DNA of 64,000 nt from Epichloe hybrida (lineage: Eukaryota; Ascomycota; Sordariomycetes; Hypocreales; Clavicipitaceae): positions 248,001 to 312,000 of the forward strand of contig JAFEKR010000030.1 in the NCBI GenBank assembly GCA_019022495.1, written 5' to 3'. Position 1 is the first letter of the stretch. Each line of letters opens with the position of its first letter. The position numbers and the translations under genes were made by a program. The notes under the pieces are model-generated. The model was not told the origin of the DNA, ran no database searches, and was given only the letters and a program-made list of their open reading frames with translations. Positions 24,293 to 36,413 of this stretch are shown piece after piece.

Positions 24293-25254
24293 ATAGTTTA
24301 GCTAATCTAGTTTACTTCTTAATAGCTTTGTGTTGTTAGCCTATTATTACTCTTGCTAGTGTCTTATTACTTATATGCTGCTCCCTTCTTAGCCGTAAGG
24401 CGCCCTAGCTTTACGCCCTAGTCTTTGTTTGTCTAATAGGTTGTTAAATATAGCGTTGCGCTGCCTTATAGACTTAACTAATACTTGACTAGGTCTAACT
24501 AATAGGTGCTAACCTATAAGATAATAGGTCTTATAATAGTATATGAGGATACCTGTGTTTGAATAAGCGCTTAATAGAGACGCTATTCTTACTAGATATC
24601 TATTAGCTAATCACTTAGGCTACACCGCTGCCGCCTTATTGATGTGCATATAGCTAATACTTAACTATATCTGTGGCGATCCCTGATATAAGACATAGCT
24701 AAGCTGTAAGTATAATGCTATTTACTTAGGCTAAATTAGTAAACTAATAAGATTCTAGGTTTTAATATACCCGTGTTAAAATAAGCATTGCTAAGAGGGA
24801 CTAAAGCAGTTATTAGACCATTCCACCCCGCTAAGGCCTAGTCAAAGCTAGCCTAAGGTGATATACCTTTCCTAGCATAATAATAACTAGCGAAGTAACT
24901 AACATAATAGTTAGCTAGGAGACAGGTTTTTAAATTAATAGCATGGCTAAGATAGAAAATAAATGCCTAGATATTACTCCTTTATGCCTTAGTAGCTATT
25001 ATAATCCCCTCCTCTATTTCTCTCTCTCTAGAGTATAAATAGTAGGAAGACTATAATACTAGAGTTGTTTTGCTTTAGTGAACTGTTATTTACCTCTTAT
25101 CTTTCTCCTATCCTTTCCTATTACTAATTAGTACTACACGGTTTATAAAGCCACTATAACTAATAACTCTTAGCTAGATATTTTGGCCCCTAGCATAGCT
25201 TCGGATCACATTACCTAAGAACATTAATCGCTCCTAAAGAAGCGCACAGATCGC
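24293..25254. other. Repeat-derived sequence with a TATA-like box, no gene assigned
   Basis: No open frame is seen. TATAAATA lies at 25,034-25,041, after a CT-rich tract, about 215 bp before the ATG of a small acidic frame at 25,255. The arrangement resembles an LTR promoter or a small gene promoter. Confidence 0.35.
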
Positions 25255-25422
25255 ATGGGCATTCCGATCATCAATTTAACAAGAGAGGACAACACAGAAG
25301 AGAACAACATAGAAGAGGATAACACAGAAGAGGACGACACAGAAGAGGACGACATAGAAGAGGACGACGCAGACGAAAAAGACACGAACAAGGAAACTTC
25401 CTTACTTATTGTTACAGAGTAA
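25255..25422 (+). CDS. Short acidic repeat frame (55 aa), relic or small gene
   Basis: An open frame begins MGIPIINLTRED and consists mostly of a 5-residue acidic repeat of the EEDDT/EEDNT type. The DNA repeats a 15-bp GAAGAGGACGACACA-like unit (25,287-25,370). It ends in TAA at 25,420. The unit contains CpA steps and has escaped heavy RIP. No known family is recognised, and the sequence downstream has stops in all frames, so it may be the start of a truncated larger protein. There is no evidence that it is expressed. Confidence 0.3.
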   Translation: MGIPIINLTREDNTEENNIEEDNTEEDDTEEDDIEEDDADEKDTNKETSLLIVTE

Positions 25423-25777
25423 AAAGTTAAACCTGACTATATAAGTGAATCTTAAGAGTCCTAAGCTACAAACCCTTAGACTACTAATAATATTGTGAAA
25501 AGAGCTTTTACGGATATTTCGAACCTATGAAGAAGGCTAACTTAACTAGAGAGGCGGACTTAACTAGAGAAGTAAAAAGCCTCGCTAAAGCGGGCCAGGT
25601 AAAAGAGACTAATAAGGAAAATAAGAAAACATAGTGGAATAGTTTTTGTTACTAGGTATATCTAGTAGGATTTTATTGCTAAGATTTAGTAACAATAATA
25701 GACTGTAATAATAATTAGAAAATAAAAAAACGCTCCTATTCCTTATGAAGCCGCTAGAGATAGGATTAAACAGGTTA

Positions 25778-26010
25778 GTTACTAGTAAGCCGCAGGTAGT
25801 GCTAGCATAAGCGCCGTGAAAATATGGGATTAGTTACTAGCAGGCCTGGCGCTAAGTGAATTGGTTACTAGTAAACCGGAGGTGGGGTTGCTGTGCTAGC
25901 GTAAGCGCCGTGAAAATGTAGGATTAGTTACTCGTAGGCCTGGCGCTAAGTTAAACCAGACGGTGCTAGGGTGCTATGGTGCTAGTGTAAGCGCTGTAAA
26001 TGTCTTATCT
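25778..26010. repeat. Imperfect tandem repeat, period about 86-94 bp
   Basis: The blocks GTTACTAGTAAGCCG and GTTACTAGTAAACCG (25,778 and 25,864) are each followed by TAAGCGCCGTGAAAAT and GGCCTGGCGCTAAGT. A third degenerate copy runs to about 26,010. It is GC-richer than its surroundings. Confidence 0.7.
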
Positions 26011-26337
26011 GCCTAGATGCTATAATTCTTATTTGAGTAGGGGTACTGTGTCTAGAGATGCTACCCTGAACTATAACGTAGCTGTGCGGGGTTGTTAGCT
26101 TAGTGATGAGACGTTTTCACTAGTAATAGATTTGGTTTGCTAAAAACCATTAACTATCTATTAAAGGGAAAGAAGAGGGAGGCGAATAGTAGTGGGGGGG
26201 TTCTTAAGGCGTGGGTTATAGTTAGCCTCTTAATGGAAGTGTGAAATCAAAAGCAGGCTAAGAGCTGCCTATAATAGAGCCCTATCCTTTGTGCCACTAG
26301 TAATAGAGGTAACTACGCTGGTTAGTTATCCCGCGTT

Positions 26338-26608
26338 CCTACTAGTAACCGCCGCCGAAGCATTCTGTTTATAGGTCTCCGGAAGCACCTACACTAGCGA
26401 GTTACTATTAATAGGTTCTGTATCCTATGTCCCTACTAGTAACCGCCGCTAAAGTATCCTATCTGTAGGTCTTTGGAAGCACCTACACTGGCGAGTTACT
26501 ATTAATAGGTTCTATATCCCGCGTCCCTACTAGTAACCGCTACCGAAGCATCCTGTCTGTGGGTCTCTGGAAGCACCTATGCTAACAAGCTACTATTAAT
26601 TTGTTCCG
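26338..26608. repeat. 94-bp tandem repeat, nearly three copies
   Basis: CCTACTAGTAACCGC starts at 26,338, 26,432 and 26,526, an exact 94-bp period. The units share GGAAGCACCTA and GAGTTACTATTAATAGGTTC blocks with only scattered transitions. Confidence 0.85.
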
Positions 26609-26720
26609 CTATGTTACCTTACGTTACCTACTACTCTAACTTATTCTCTAAATAAGTTACTTATTCTCTATATACTCTCTAAGGCGTTAGATAGTTTGTC
26701 CTAAGGGATTTGCTTTCTAT

Positions 26721-27077
26721 ATGTGTAATAACAATTCTTTTCGTAGCTACTGCTTTACTAACCCTTGTGCTTTACTAGACTATCCTAGCTTTAATATGTT
26801 AATAGAGCACCTATACTTAATTACCTCCTATTTTACTTCTACCTTCACTATATCTTTATTAATTTCCTTAATATCTTCTCCTTATATTATAATAGATATT
26901 AACACTAAAACACTATCTAATGTTATCTTGCTAATAGCTACTAGTATAGCGCTGGAAAACGGAAATTATAAGACTCCGTCAGATCTTGTGATTAGCCTAG
27001 CTGTTAGCCTTAGGGTCCCGCTCTTAGTTAGAATTAGTTTACTAGCTTTCCGAATTAGAAAACTAATAAAAAAGTAA
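26721..27077 (+). CDS. Hypothetical hydrophobic frame (118 codons), doubtful
   Basis: An open plus-strand frame is rich in Leu/Ile/Ser/Thr with two membrane-like stretches. The codons are dominated by TpA-rich triplets, and there is no promoter or recognisable domain. It could equally be chance openness in RIP-biased sequence. Confidence 0.2.
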   Translation: MCNNNSFRSYCFTNPCALLDYPSFNMLIEHLYLITSYFTSTFTISLLISLISSPYIIIDINTKTLSNVILLIATSIALENGNYKTPSDLVISLAVSLRVPLLVRISLLAFRIRKLIKK

Positions 27078-27558
27078 CTAAGTAAGTTAGAATTCTATAG
27101 AAAGGAGCTATTCTAATAGGCCTTAGAGTAAGTTCCTTTTTAAGAAAGGGATAATAGCCTTAGGGTCTATAAGGAAACTAAAGGACCTGTAGAGTTACTA
27201 GCAGAGCAACCTGCAGAGTTAACAAGTGGCAATCAGAAAGAGATTGGAGGCTGTGATGTTGTGAGCGACTATGCTCTGAGAGCAACCTTGAACGCAACCC
27301 CGCGAGAGATTTCAAGTAACAAATACGTAACCAGCTGGTCTCGTTATAGTTTAACTTCAAAGATTTCAGTCTAGGCAGTCACTTCAGTAGATAGTTAAGA
27401 TTGGCCTTAATTTTGTATTATAAACCTCGTCCAGTTTTTATTATTTTAAGTTGCTAACACTACCTGGATGATGTGATGCGTGACTTGTCCGCCCGGTTAA
27501 GAAGTCAGGCTCTTATATTGTATACAAAAAAACAGTCACTAAATCTAAGTATCTCTGT

Positions 27559-28980
27559 CTATAGTATCTTATGCCCTGTAAGGCCATCTCGACCATGACA
27601 GCTTTCCGCATGCTCTATCCAATGCTCAAAGCTCTGAATCATGACATTTGAATTGTTCTTGAGACAGCTTTTGCACGCAAAAGCTTGATCAAAATGTCCT
27701 ATTTGTATATGACTCTTGTTCATATGTCGCGAGTGCCCTTGACTAGGAGCGGCTTGGAGCCCATAGCGAAGACAAGGAGTTTTTTTAGAGTCAGAAATCC
27801 TCTTTTTCTTTAGAACTAGAAGATAGCGAGCTCTGTCCGAAATACGAGTTTCCGTTTTCTTTGCGCGTGGGCGCTTCCGTCGTACTTTGAGAGGTTTAAA
27901 ACCACTTGTTTTAGCATACGGTATGTGCAAAGCCCCGTGGAACCTTTTAACGTGATTACTCCAAGCTAAAATTCCATCGACTGTACAGCCAGTTTGATTT
28001 ATGCGCTTACATTCAGGACAGTTAAAAGGCTGGTTAAAATTGTGCTTCTTGTCTCTATGAATATTGCGCGTATGCTAAGTTAAGACTCTGCGGTTAGCAA
28101 ACTTGCCATAACTAAACAAACACTTTGACCGCTTTTCATTATTATCTTCTAGGTCCTCTAGCTTGTCATTGGTTGAATCGGTTAGATTGATCTTTGCTGC
28201 TGATGGGCACTTAATCTCAGGAGAAACGTAATAAGCGGCAAGTATCTTAACAGACTCAGGCATCTGGCGTAAAAAGAGTAGCCCTATATCCGTAAATTGG
28301 CTCGGGCTCTGCTTAAGAGTGTAATTACGTTGACGCAAGAATTTGCTAATTGTAGTAGCAGCCTCTGAGGTTGTTGCGTGGTAATTCTTCCAGGGGCTGC
28401 ATCTCTTCAGGGAAAGGTCTCCTAGAATAAAATAGCCCGCTGCTCAAAGTCTGTCTATAGCTTTAAAGTACTACTCTCTGTCCCTCTCCACTATAAGATA
28501 CTCTAAGTCATCTTAAATAGAATTAATTCTTGCTGTAATTTGCTTTGCTTTAGGGTGATTAGATAAGAGATTTTTGCGCATGCTCTTATACTCTTAGCGT
28601 AGGAGCATAATATTATTACGCTCCTCCCATAAGTTAACGTCCTTTATGCTTAGGTAAATAGGGGCTTTCTTATTTATTTGTAAAGTTGAATTCTCTAATA
28701 GCGCATAGAGACTCGTATGGTCCTTAAGCTCTGTGACCTTAGAAAAGGTAATTCGAGGGAGATTTTCGGAAACTTGGACGGGCTGGTAGCGTGCTTGGTG
28801 CACATCTGAACCGTAGTCCAGAATATGGTTGCTTAGATGGGACTGCAAGGCCTCTGAAGTATATGTTAGCAATCTTTCACTGCAACAACCTATGGAGAAC
28901 ACATGACTCACTGTACAAACGGCCACTAGCACTAACTCTTGTGGAGTACGGACGCGGAGGATTCCGAACACCCATAACAA
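27559..28980 (-). pseudogene. Tyrosine-recombinase-like (DUF3435/'FluG domain') C2H2 protein relic, N-truncated
   Basis: One minus-strand frame runs from 28,980 to 27,559 (about 474 codons) with about five in-frame stops of RIP type. The N-terminal part has NHILDYGSDVHQARYQPV, which matches the H..(G/S)xxxxxxRY end of the recombinase-like fold in fungal DUF3435/FluG-domain proteins, with Tyr as the putative nucleophile. A charged helical linker (about 28,400-28,600) follows, then Cys/His pairs: a CPECKR..HVKRFHG finger (about 27,940-28,030) and CKSC..H..HAESCHG near the C terminus (about 27,600-27,690). The upstream catalytic Arg region is absent. RIP is light here, so insertion or decay is younger than that of its neighbours. 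DUF3435 proteins include the captains of Starship transposons, but nothing here proves that role. Confidence 0.6.
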
Positions 28981-29003
28981 GAAGCACTCGATACCATATC
29001 TAA

Positions 29004-30494
29004 TAGAACATATGGTAGTTCATGTTAAACACGGGGTTATTAAGCACGCTTTCCTTCTAGCTAAGTCAGACGAATTATACGTTACTAAGTTATGGTTGGC
29101 TAAGTATGTCTTCTAGGGATGAAAAGTGTACGTCAAATGCATCATTAGCAAGTGCCACGATTATAACAAGATTTGCGAAGCATAGCAATGGCTAAGGCAC
29201 CTAAGTAATACTAATATTAACGCTTTAAGAATGTATATTAGCAAATAAGGAAAAGTAATAAGGGTCTAGAGCGTCTCTTGTAAAGCTTATAGATAATCTT
29301 GCGTTTTCCTAATCTTGTTAGTGGCTTGCTTGTTTTGGACTACTCTGACTATAATAACTAAGTGCGTCCTATTGGTTACTAGGTTGCGTATAACTACTAA
29401 TCTAATCTGCTTGTATGTAATGTTCATAAGCGTACCTAGACGGAAACCACTAATACTTAATAGGAGCAGAATAGCATAGAATGCTACCCTTATACTTGGA
29501 GAACACCTAATATTAATAGCGCGCCTCCATAGAGAGTTAAGCTAACGCGTAATGTCCTTAGCCGTTATTGATATCTTTTTGAATATTTGTTTATAGCTAA
29601 GGCCTAGCTTATTAACTAATGTTTCCCGTATTCACTAAACGCCACTATTAGACATAACTTTAAGGTGAATAGTGTATAAACTTACTATTAATATTAGATA
29701 GACTGGACCGGTAGCGCGTCTTTTACTATCGCGGAATGCTAGAGTCTAAGTGGATTCATTGGCAATGTCCTTAGACCTCTTCTTCTGTAGCACGTTTGTG
29801 TCTACGTGGGCTAAGAGACATTTCTAAACCTTTATAATCGTAATAGCTAAATTAACTATTCTTTTCTATTCGTACTCTTCGCTCCTAAGACACACTCTCT
29901 GTTTAATAAACTTTTCTATATACTATTAGAGAAAGGATTAGCATGTTTTTATAGCTATCTTAACCCTATAGCAAAGATTAATCTAGGTTTCCTTAGGGTT
30001 AACATAGGTGATAGTGGTAGTAAACCTAGGAAATTAATATTAGCGTAAATATTACATAGGAGTATTAGATTACTTATAAAAGCTAGTAGTCCTAGATACA
30101 GTCTCTTTAATCTTTAGACTTCTTTGTAATTAATGCTTAATCTTAGATTGGGGTTAATTTACTAAGATTTTCTTCGTATTATTTTCTTTACTCCTTAAGG
30201 CTACCTCCTAAAGGACGCCTTAGCCTAAATGACCTTAGAGGAGCTATTATCTTATAGGAGAAAGAGGAGGGTGTAGTAAAGAGGCTAGTGGGTTTCTATA
30301 ACTCTAGCTTAGCTGTTGTTACTTAGGAAAGGGAAGGCGGGAAAGTAACTAGGGGAGGGCTAGCCTATTATTTTAAATCTAAATTTTCGGTTCAAGCCTG
30401 ACGACTGGCGCCTGGCGCCCGGCGCTACGCATTAACACGCTCTAAACACACGCCTGCCTGTAGTTAGACCCCGGACGTTCTCGGCGCGTAGGCA
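29004..30494. other. RIP-affected sequence, no gene assigned
   Basis: No open frame of note and no LTR pair. A stretch around 29,027-29,260 reads as protein-like on the plus strand with interspersed stops (a KCHDYNKIC-type Cys/His cluster), so it may be a further transposon relic. The family is unknown. GC content rises at 30,390-30,495, just before the copia insertion. Confidence 0.35.
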
Positions 30495-30499
30495 CCTAC

Positions 30500-30751
30500 T
30501 GTTGCACCCACAAGGGCATAATTGATCCCTGCCGCACGATAGTCTCACTACTTAACTAGCTGAGACAAGAGTCCACCCCTAGCTAGTCATTTTCCATAAT
30601 CTCTGTAACTGCATAGTATGTTTTAGCACTATATTAGTACCCCACCTATAGTAAAGGTACTTAGGTATTTAAGGCATAGTCCGCACCCTCTTACAGGGTT
30701 GGATAACTTAATAGAAGTGACTATATTAAACCGTAGCTTCGCGGTCTAACA
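30500..30751 (+). repeat. Copia-2 5' LTR (252 bp)
   Basis: Starts TGTTGCACCC and ends CGGTCTAACA. It is preceded by CCTAC. Confidence 0.9.
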
Positions 30752-33700
30752 TAGTAGTAATTACGTGGTGTTCATAATTATTATACCTTTCTTCCGAATT
30801 AGTACTCTTCTCTTTAAATTAACTAATTATTTAATCTTTAAATAATTAGTATATACCTAGCAAAAGAGAGGCCTAATTCATTAACATCGTGATTAAGCGA
30901 CCCTAGCACACTAGGATTAATACTACCTTTTACTAGTTTAATAATAACACTATAGGATATCTCATAATAGCTAAGGAATCTTCAAAAGGCAATAAGCTAG
31001 CTATTAAGCTATAGAAGCCTTACCATTAGGACCTGTGATATAAGATAGTTAAGGCAAGAGCTATTAAAGATAGAATTTAGGTCTTTATTAATCCTAATAT
31101 AAATCTATAGCTAGACTGCCCTCCTAAGCCTCTAATTCTTATAGGAAATAGGACTCTAGTAAAGAGAAAGGTAGTAGAAGCTATATAGAGTTAATTATTT
31201 ATAATAGAGACCTTAGGAGTTTAAACACGCTCTTGTAGCACTAGAGCTATAACTAAGAGCCTACTAGAACCTAAGGAAAGCTTACCTAAAGATATTAAGG
31301 TAACTAAAGAGAGTTATTTTTAGTACCCTTAATAACCTAATAATGCTAAAGATAGCGCCTAGTTTGCTATTCTTAGTGGTTATTATTAGGTCTTTAATAG
31401 TTAATTCCAGAGCCTTATAAAGGCCTTACAAGAGTATTATACATGGTTTACAGGGACCCTTAGGCCTAAATATAAGTAGATAACCTTAAGGCATGTATCT
31501 CTTTACAATAAGATTAAGGAGCTTTAAAGGAATATAATGCCTTTAAGCGGGACTATTAAGTATTATGCTAAAATTAATTTTAATAAGACTATTAAGCAGA
31601 ATCTTATAAGAGTAAACATTAATAAATAGCTTATAAATATTTTAATTAGTTATAAGAGATGCTTCTAAGTAAACTACCCTATTACTAAGGGTAACTTACC
31701 TATAGAAATAATTAATAACGCTATTAGGGCTTAATTCCCTACTATCTTAGCTTAGGTTAACTCGTTGATTTATACTATAGAGAGCAAGGGAAAGGTCCTA
31801 GATTTCTATAGCATTATAAGTAGGATTAGGCACCTAATTAAAGCCTAAGGAAGGTCTTAAGTAAAGGCTAATAACTCTTTTAGAGTAAAACTAACTCTTA
31901 ATAGCAAAATAAAGAATAAAGCTAAAAAAGAGAAGGTAAAGAAAGATAACTATATTTATTACAAGAAGTATAAGGTAAAAAAGTCAAAAGACTCATAGAA
32001 AGTCTATAGGGCTCTCTGCCTAATAAAAGACTAGAAGATTAATAAAGAGCTATTAAAGAAAGCAAAAGAAGTAATAAATTATTAACCTAATAATATAAAA
32101 AAGGCATATAATACTTAGTTAAAGAATAATAGTGTAAAGGAACCTAAAGAAAATAATACTACGTTTACTGCTATAGGAGAGTCTGCAGAGGCTTTCCTTG
32201 CCTAGGATAAATCGTAAGTTATACTTAATAGCGGAACCTTAATCTATATCTTTAATAATAAACGCTAGTTTATAGACCTTGATTATAGCAAGTAGCCTGG
32301 AATTCAAGCAGGTTATAGTGTTACAAACGCTCATAGTATTAGCATAGCTTAGATTGTCTTAATAGATAGCTAGACCCTTACCTTATTAAACACCTAGTAC
32401 TAGCTAACATTCTTTATAAACCTTATATCTCTTTAGCTGCTTATATAAAAGAGACTAAGGTAGGATAATCTTACTAGAAGGGTAACAGACCTAGCAAGAG
32501 GTAATCAAGAGATATTTCAAACTTAGGTTATTAGTACGTAGCTATATATAGAGGGCTTAAGCCTATTAGAAACTTTCGTTATTAAGGGAGATTTACGAGA
32601 CCTAAAGATAGCTATAATAACGCCTGCAGATCTGTGGTACGCTAGATTAGCATATCTAGGCGAGGATGTAATAGATTAAGTGCTTTAGAAGCTTTAAATT
32701 TAATTAAAGGAAAGGAGCGCTAGTAAATATAAGGTTTACTAAACCTCTAAAGCACAAAGGTAAATATTACAAGTCCCTTAGATAGGATCTTTATCTTTAG
32801 GGCTGCTTTAGGTAGTCTCTTTTAACCTCTTTACTTAATTATTAGGGTATAATAAAGACTAATACATTACTCTTTTTACCTATAAAGCAATAGGACTACG
32901 TTATATCTTCATGATCCTATTAAAGACTAATATCACGCTCTGCTTTAATTAGTTAGAAGCTATATACGTGAGAGTGTACGGCATCTATATCACGGTTATA
33001 ATAACTAATAGTAAGACTGCCTTCTAGACTAAAAAATAAGAAGAAGAGGTTATAAATAGAGGTATTATTATTAGAAAGTCTAGCCTAGCTTACCTATATT
33101 AAAATAGGCACGCTAAATAGTCTAGGGGGGTGATAATAAGGGTTATAACGACTCTTATAACATAATTAGGTTTCCTAGAAGACCTCTAGCCTATAGCTAC
33201 TAAAGCAGCTATTTATATCTTGAATTACATGCCTTAAAAGCTACTTAACTAGTAATCGCCTTAATAAGTATTAAATAGGTGGTTAAGAGATAATAAGCTT
33301 TAATAAAGTCACTTACTAGAAGAGCCAGAAGCTTTAATAACTTATCTACAAGCTTTTAGATATAAAGCATTTGTAATAACACAAAGTAAGCTTCATAAGG
33401 TAAGTCTAAAGCTCGCTTAGAGAGCTTACATTAAATACCTTACTAGATACGTTTCCTCCACGTAATACCTGATTTAGGTACTAACAATAAAGAGGAGCTG
33501 CTAGTTCTTGTTAAGCCACGTTACCTTTAATAAGTCTATCTTCTATGCTTAAGAAAGAGGCCTGTTATTAACTATAAAAGAGATTAAAAAAAGATACCTT
33601 AAAGAGCTAGTTAAGAATAATAAGGATAAAAGCTCTAATATAAGGCTTCCATAGATAGCGTACCCTCTGTTACTATAATAACCACTTAATTAGCTTTAAC

Positions 33701-35714
33701 AGGCAGAAACTCCTACTAGTTATAATTAATAAGATCATAAAGAAAAGGAAAAAGAAAGTTAAGAAACAAATCTACTAACTCCTCTGAATTCACTAGGGAA
33801 ATTCCTAGATTTAGTAAATTACACACCGTTAAGTATTAATAATTTACTTAACCCACCTAATAGCAGCAAAAATCATGAAATATTAGCAAATCCAGAAGAT
33901 TATAATAATCTTAAAGCATTTACTATAGCCTTTAAGCCAGGACCTAAGAGTAAAGAAAAGCCTTATATATCTAGGCTTTCTCCTCCCCTAGCTTATTATA
34001 ATTATTTAGCTAGTTATCTAAAAGAAAAAGAATTCCATAAAGCATAAGATAAAGAATTCAATAGAATTATTAACAGAAAGGTAGCTAAGAAAGTATCTAG
34101 AACTAAAGTCCCTTTATACGTAAAGCTTCTAGGCCTTACTTAGGTCTTCTTATATAAATTAGACAAGTAAGGTTACCTCCTATAATATAAAGCTTATCTC
34201 TATATCCTTAGAAATCATTAACCAAAGAGTTATTTATTAACTTAGGTAGTAACCCTAGCTGCTAATACTTTTAGGCTATTTATAGCTATTATATACTACT
34301 TTAATCTTAAAGCATACTAGTATGACTTTATTATAGTATTCCTGAATTTAGACCTTAATAAAGAGGTCTACTATAAGATGCCTCTAGGCTATAAAGATAA
34401 ATAAGCCTATCTAAAGCTTCTTAGAGTAGTTTATAGGCTGCGGAGAGTGCCTCTTCTATGGATAAAGGAGCTAATTAGCTAGCTAATTAGTGAAGGCTTT
34501 ATGTAGATCTTTAAAGACGTTTATATATTCATTAAGGATAGGTTAATTATCTTCTTCTATATAAATAACCTTATTGCCCTCTTTGCTAAAGGGAAATTAT
34601 ATTTATATAATGAATTTAAGGCAAGACTCTTTATAAAGTATAATATAAAGAACCTTAGAGAGTTATAATAGTTCCTAGGCATTAAAATTATCAGAGATTA
34701 TACTAATAGGAAGGTATAGCTTAATTAGAAGTCCTATTAGGATAAAGCTACTACTAAATTTAATATAAAGATCCCTTAATAAAGACTTATAGCTCTAATA
34801 ACTACTATACTACTAGAACCTTTTAAAGGAGAGGTTAGCGCTTAAGATCTTAAGAGGTATTAATCTTTAATTAGAACCCTACTATATCTAATAATAGTTT
34901 TAAGACCTAATATTACTTTTATAGCCTTATAACTCTTATAATTCCTATAAAACCTAGGGCTATAGTATATAGAAGTAGCTAAAAGAGCCCTTAAGTATAG
35001 GTATATATAGGTAGACCTAGTAATTAAATATAGTAGTAATAACTCTAAATTAAAGGTATATAGTAATACCTTCTTTACTAATAATACTATAATATAAAAG
35101 AGCTTATAAGGCTATATTATAAAGCTCTTTAGAGGGCCTATACTCTTTAAGGTAGGTAAGTAAGCTACTATAATAACCTTATTAACTAAAGTAAAGCTCC
35201 TAGTGCTTTCTTACTATAGTAAAGAGCTTATAGCCTTTAGATAATTATATTAAGAGGTTAGGCTATACCTAGGAGATAACATACTTAAAATTAAATATAA
35301 TAATATATAGATAATTTACCTCCTTAAGGAAGAATTTATTAAGCTTATTATAAAGCTTTAGTATATAGATATTTATTACTACTAGCTTTATTAAGAGGTT
35401 ATAAAAGAAACCTTTAATATTACCTAGATTACTACTAAAGAGATAATTATAAATAGCCTTATAAAGCCTCTTATAGGGAATGCTTTTATAAGCTTCTATA
35501 AGGCATTAGGGCTTATATAACTACCCTCTAGTATACTTAGTGAAGAACCTAAAGAATAAGTATTATATAATAACCTTAAATTAGATAAGATTATAACAAA
35601 TTAACTACCTTTTTATACTATGGAATTAATTTAAATATCGCAGGATTAATTTAACTAATTTAATTAATTTAGATTTATTATAGGGAACCTTAAATAAGGT
35701 CCCCTAGGGGGGTG

Positions 35715-35966
35715 TGTTGTACCTATAAGGGCATAATTAATCCTTACCGCACAATAGTCTTACTACTTAACTAGCTAAGATAAGAGTCTACCCTTAGCTA
35801 GTTATTTTCTATAATCTCTATAACTATATAGTATGTTTTAGCACTGTATTAGTACCCTACCTATAGTAGAGGTACTTAGGTATTTAAGGCGTAGTCCGCA
35901 CCCTCTTACAGGGTCGGACAACTTAATAGAGGTGACCACATTGAACCGTAGCTTCGCGGTCTAACA
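35715..35966 (+). repeat. Copia-2 3' LTR (252 bp)
   Basis: Starts TGTTGTACCT and ends CGGTCTAACA. It is followed by CCTAC and preceded by CCCCTAGGGGGGTG, the polypurine tract. Confidence 0.9.
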
Positions 35967-36094
35967 CCTACTGTAGGTAAGTGGGGCAGCGGAAACGGAG
36001 ATTGGTTCGGTAAGCTAATAGTAAAATAAATTATAGGTCTGTTCCGTTCCCTTAAGATTTGTTAGCAGAATATAGTCTCCTATAGCTAAGACTG

Positions 36095-36161
36095 CCCTTA
36101 CTAGCTTGACTATGGGAGAGCGGACGGGATCCCGTATATTCTGGTAGGTATAGTCGTATGT
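36095..36161 (-). pseudogene. 5S rRNA relic, 5' half
   Basis: The minus strand starts ACATACGACT and continues through GGGATCCCGTCCGCTCTCCC to ..CTAGTAAGGG, the 5' half of a fungal 5S rRNA. The 3' half is replaced by unrelated sequence. It sits 184 bp from the same landmark in the next copy. Confidence 0.8.
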
Positions 36162-36227
36162 GGAAAATAGGGTCGGTAAACTATTATATATTCCCCACAA
36201 ATGGTCTGGTTCAAAAAGATTAAAAAA

Positions 36228-36345
36228 CATACAACAGCCGGTGTTCGCTGGTCGTCACCGACCCAACTACTAATCTGCCCCTTACTAGCTTGACTATGGG
36301 AGAGCGGACGGGATCCCGTATATTCTAGTAGGTATGGTCGTATGT
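36228..36345 (-). rRNA. 5S rRNA-like gene, full length, probably decayed
   Basis: The minus strand reads ACATACGACCATACC..GGGATCCCGTCCGCTC..TTAGTAGTTGGGTCGG..ACCAGCGAAC..GTTGTATG, followed by a T run (36,222-36,227 on the plus strand as A's) that would end Pol III transcription. The 118-nt length and internal control region fit fungal 5S rRNA. Several transitions relative to what I expect of a hypocrealean 5S (for example AGCTAGTAAGGGGCAG) suggest mild RIP or pseudogene drift. Whether it is transcribed cannot be told from the sequence. Confidence 0.75.
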
Positions 36346-36413
36346 GGGGGAGCTGGCTAGTAAACTACTTTATATTCCCGATGGGATGTCTACATAGTTC
36401 AAAAAGATGAAAA

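Larger units (their letters stand above)
30500..35966 (+). mobile_element. Ty1/copia retrotransposon copia-2, full length (5,467 bp), RIP-dead
   Basis: LTRs of 252 bp at both ends are flanked by the exact 5-bp duplication CCTAC (30,495-30,499 and 35,967-35,971). Plus-strand domains are readable through stops. They are gag (about 30,880-31,860), pre-integrase LWYARL..C..C (about 32,629-32,770) and integrase (about 32,800-33,470). Reverse transcriptase (about 34,080-34,700) follows, with the catalytic YxDD reading Asn-Asn near 34,560, and RNase H (about 34,850-35,530) is last. A purine-rich tract lies just before the 3' LTR. RIP is heavy but lighter than in the gypsy copies, and the LTRs differ mostly by transitions. 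The insertion separates GC-richer sequence at 30,390-30,499 from the 5S relics at 36,095-36,504. Confidence 0.9.

Noticed and set aside
29985..30005. TTAGGGTTAA near 29,995 considered as a telomeric repeat
   Set aside because: A single occurrence, no array.
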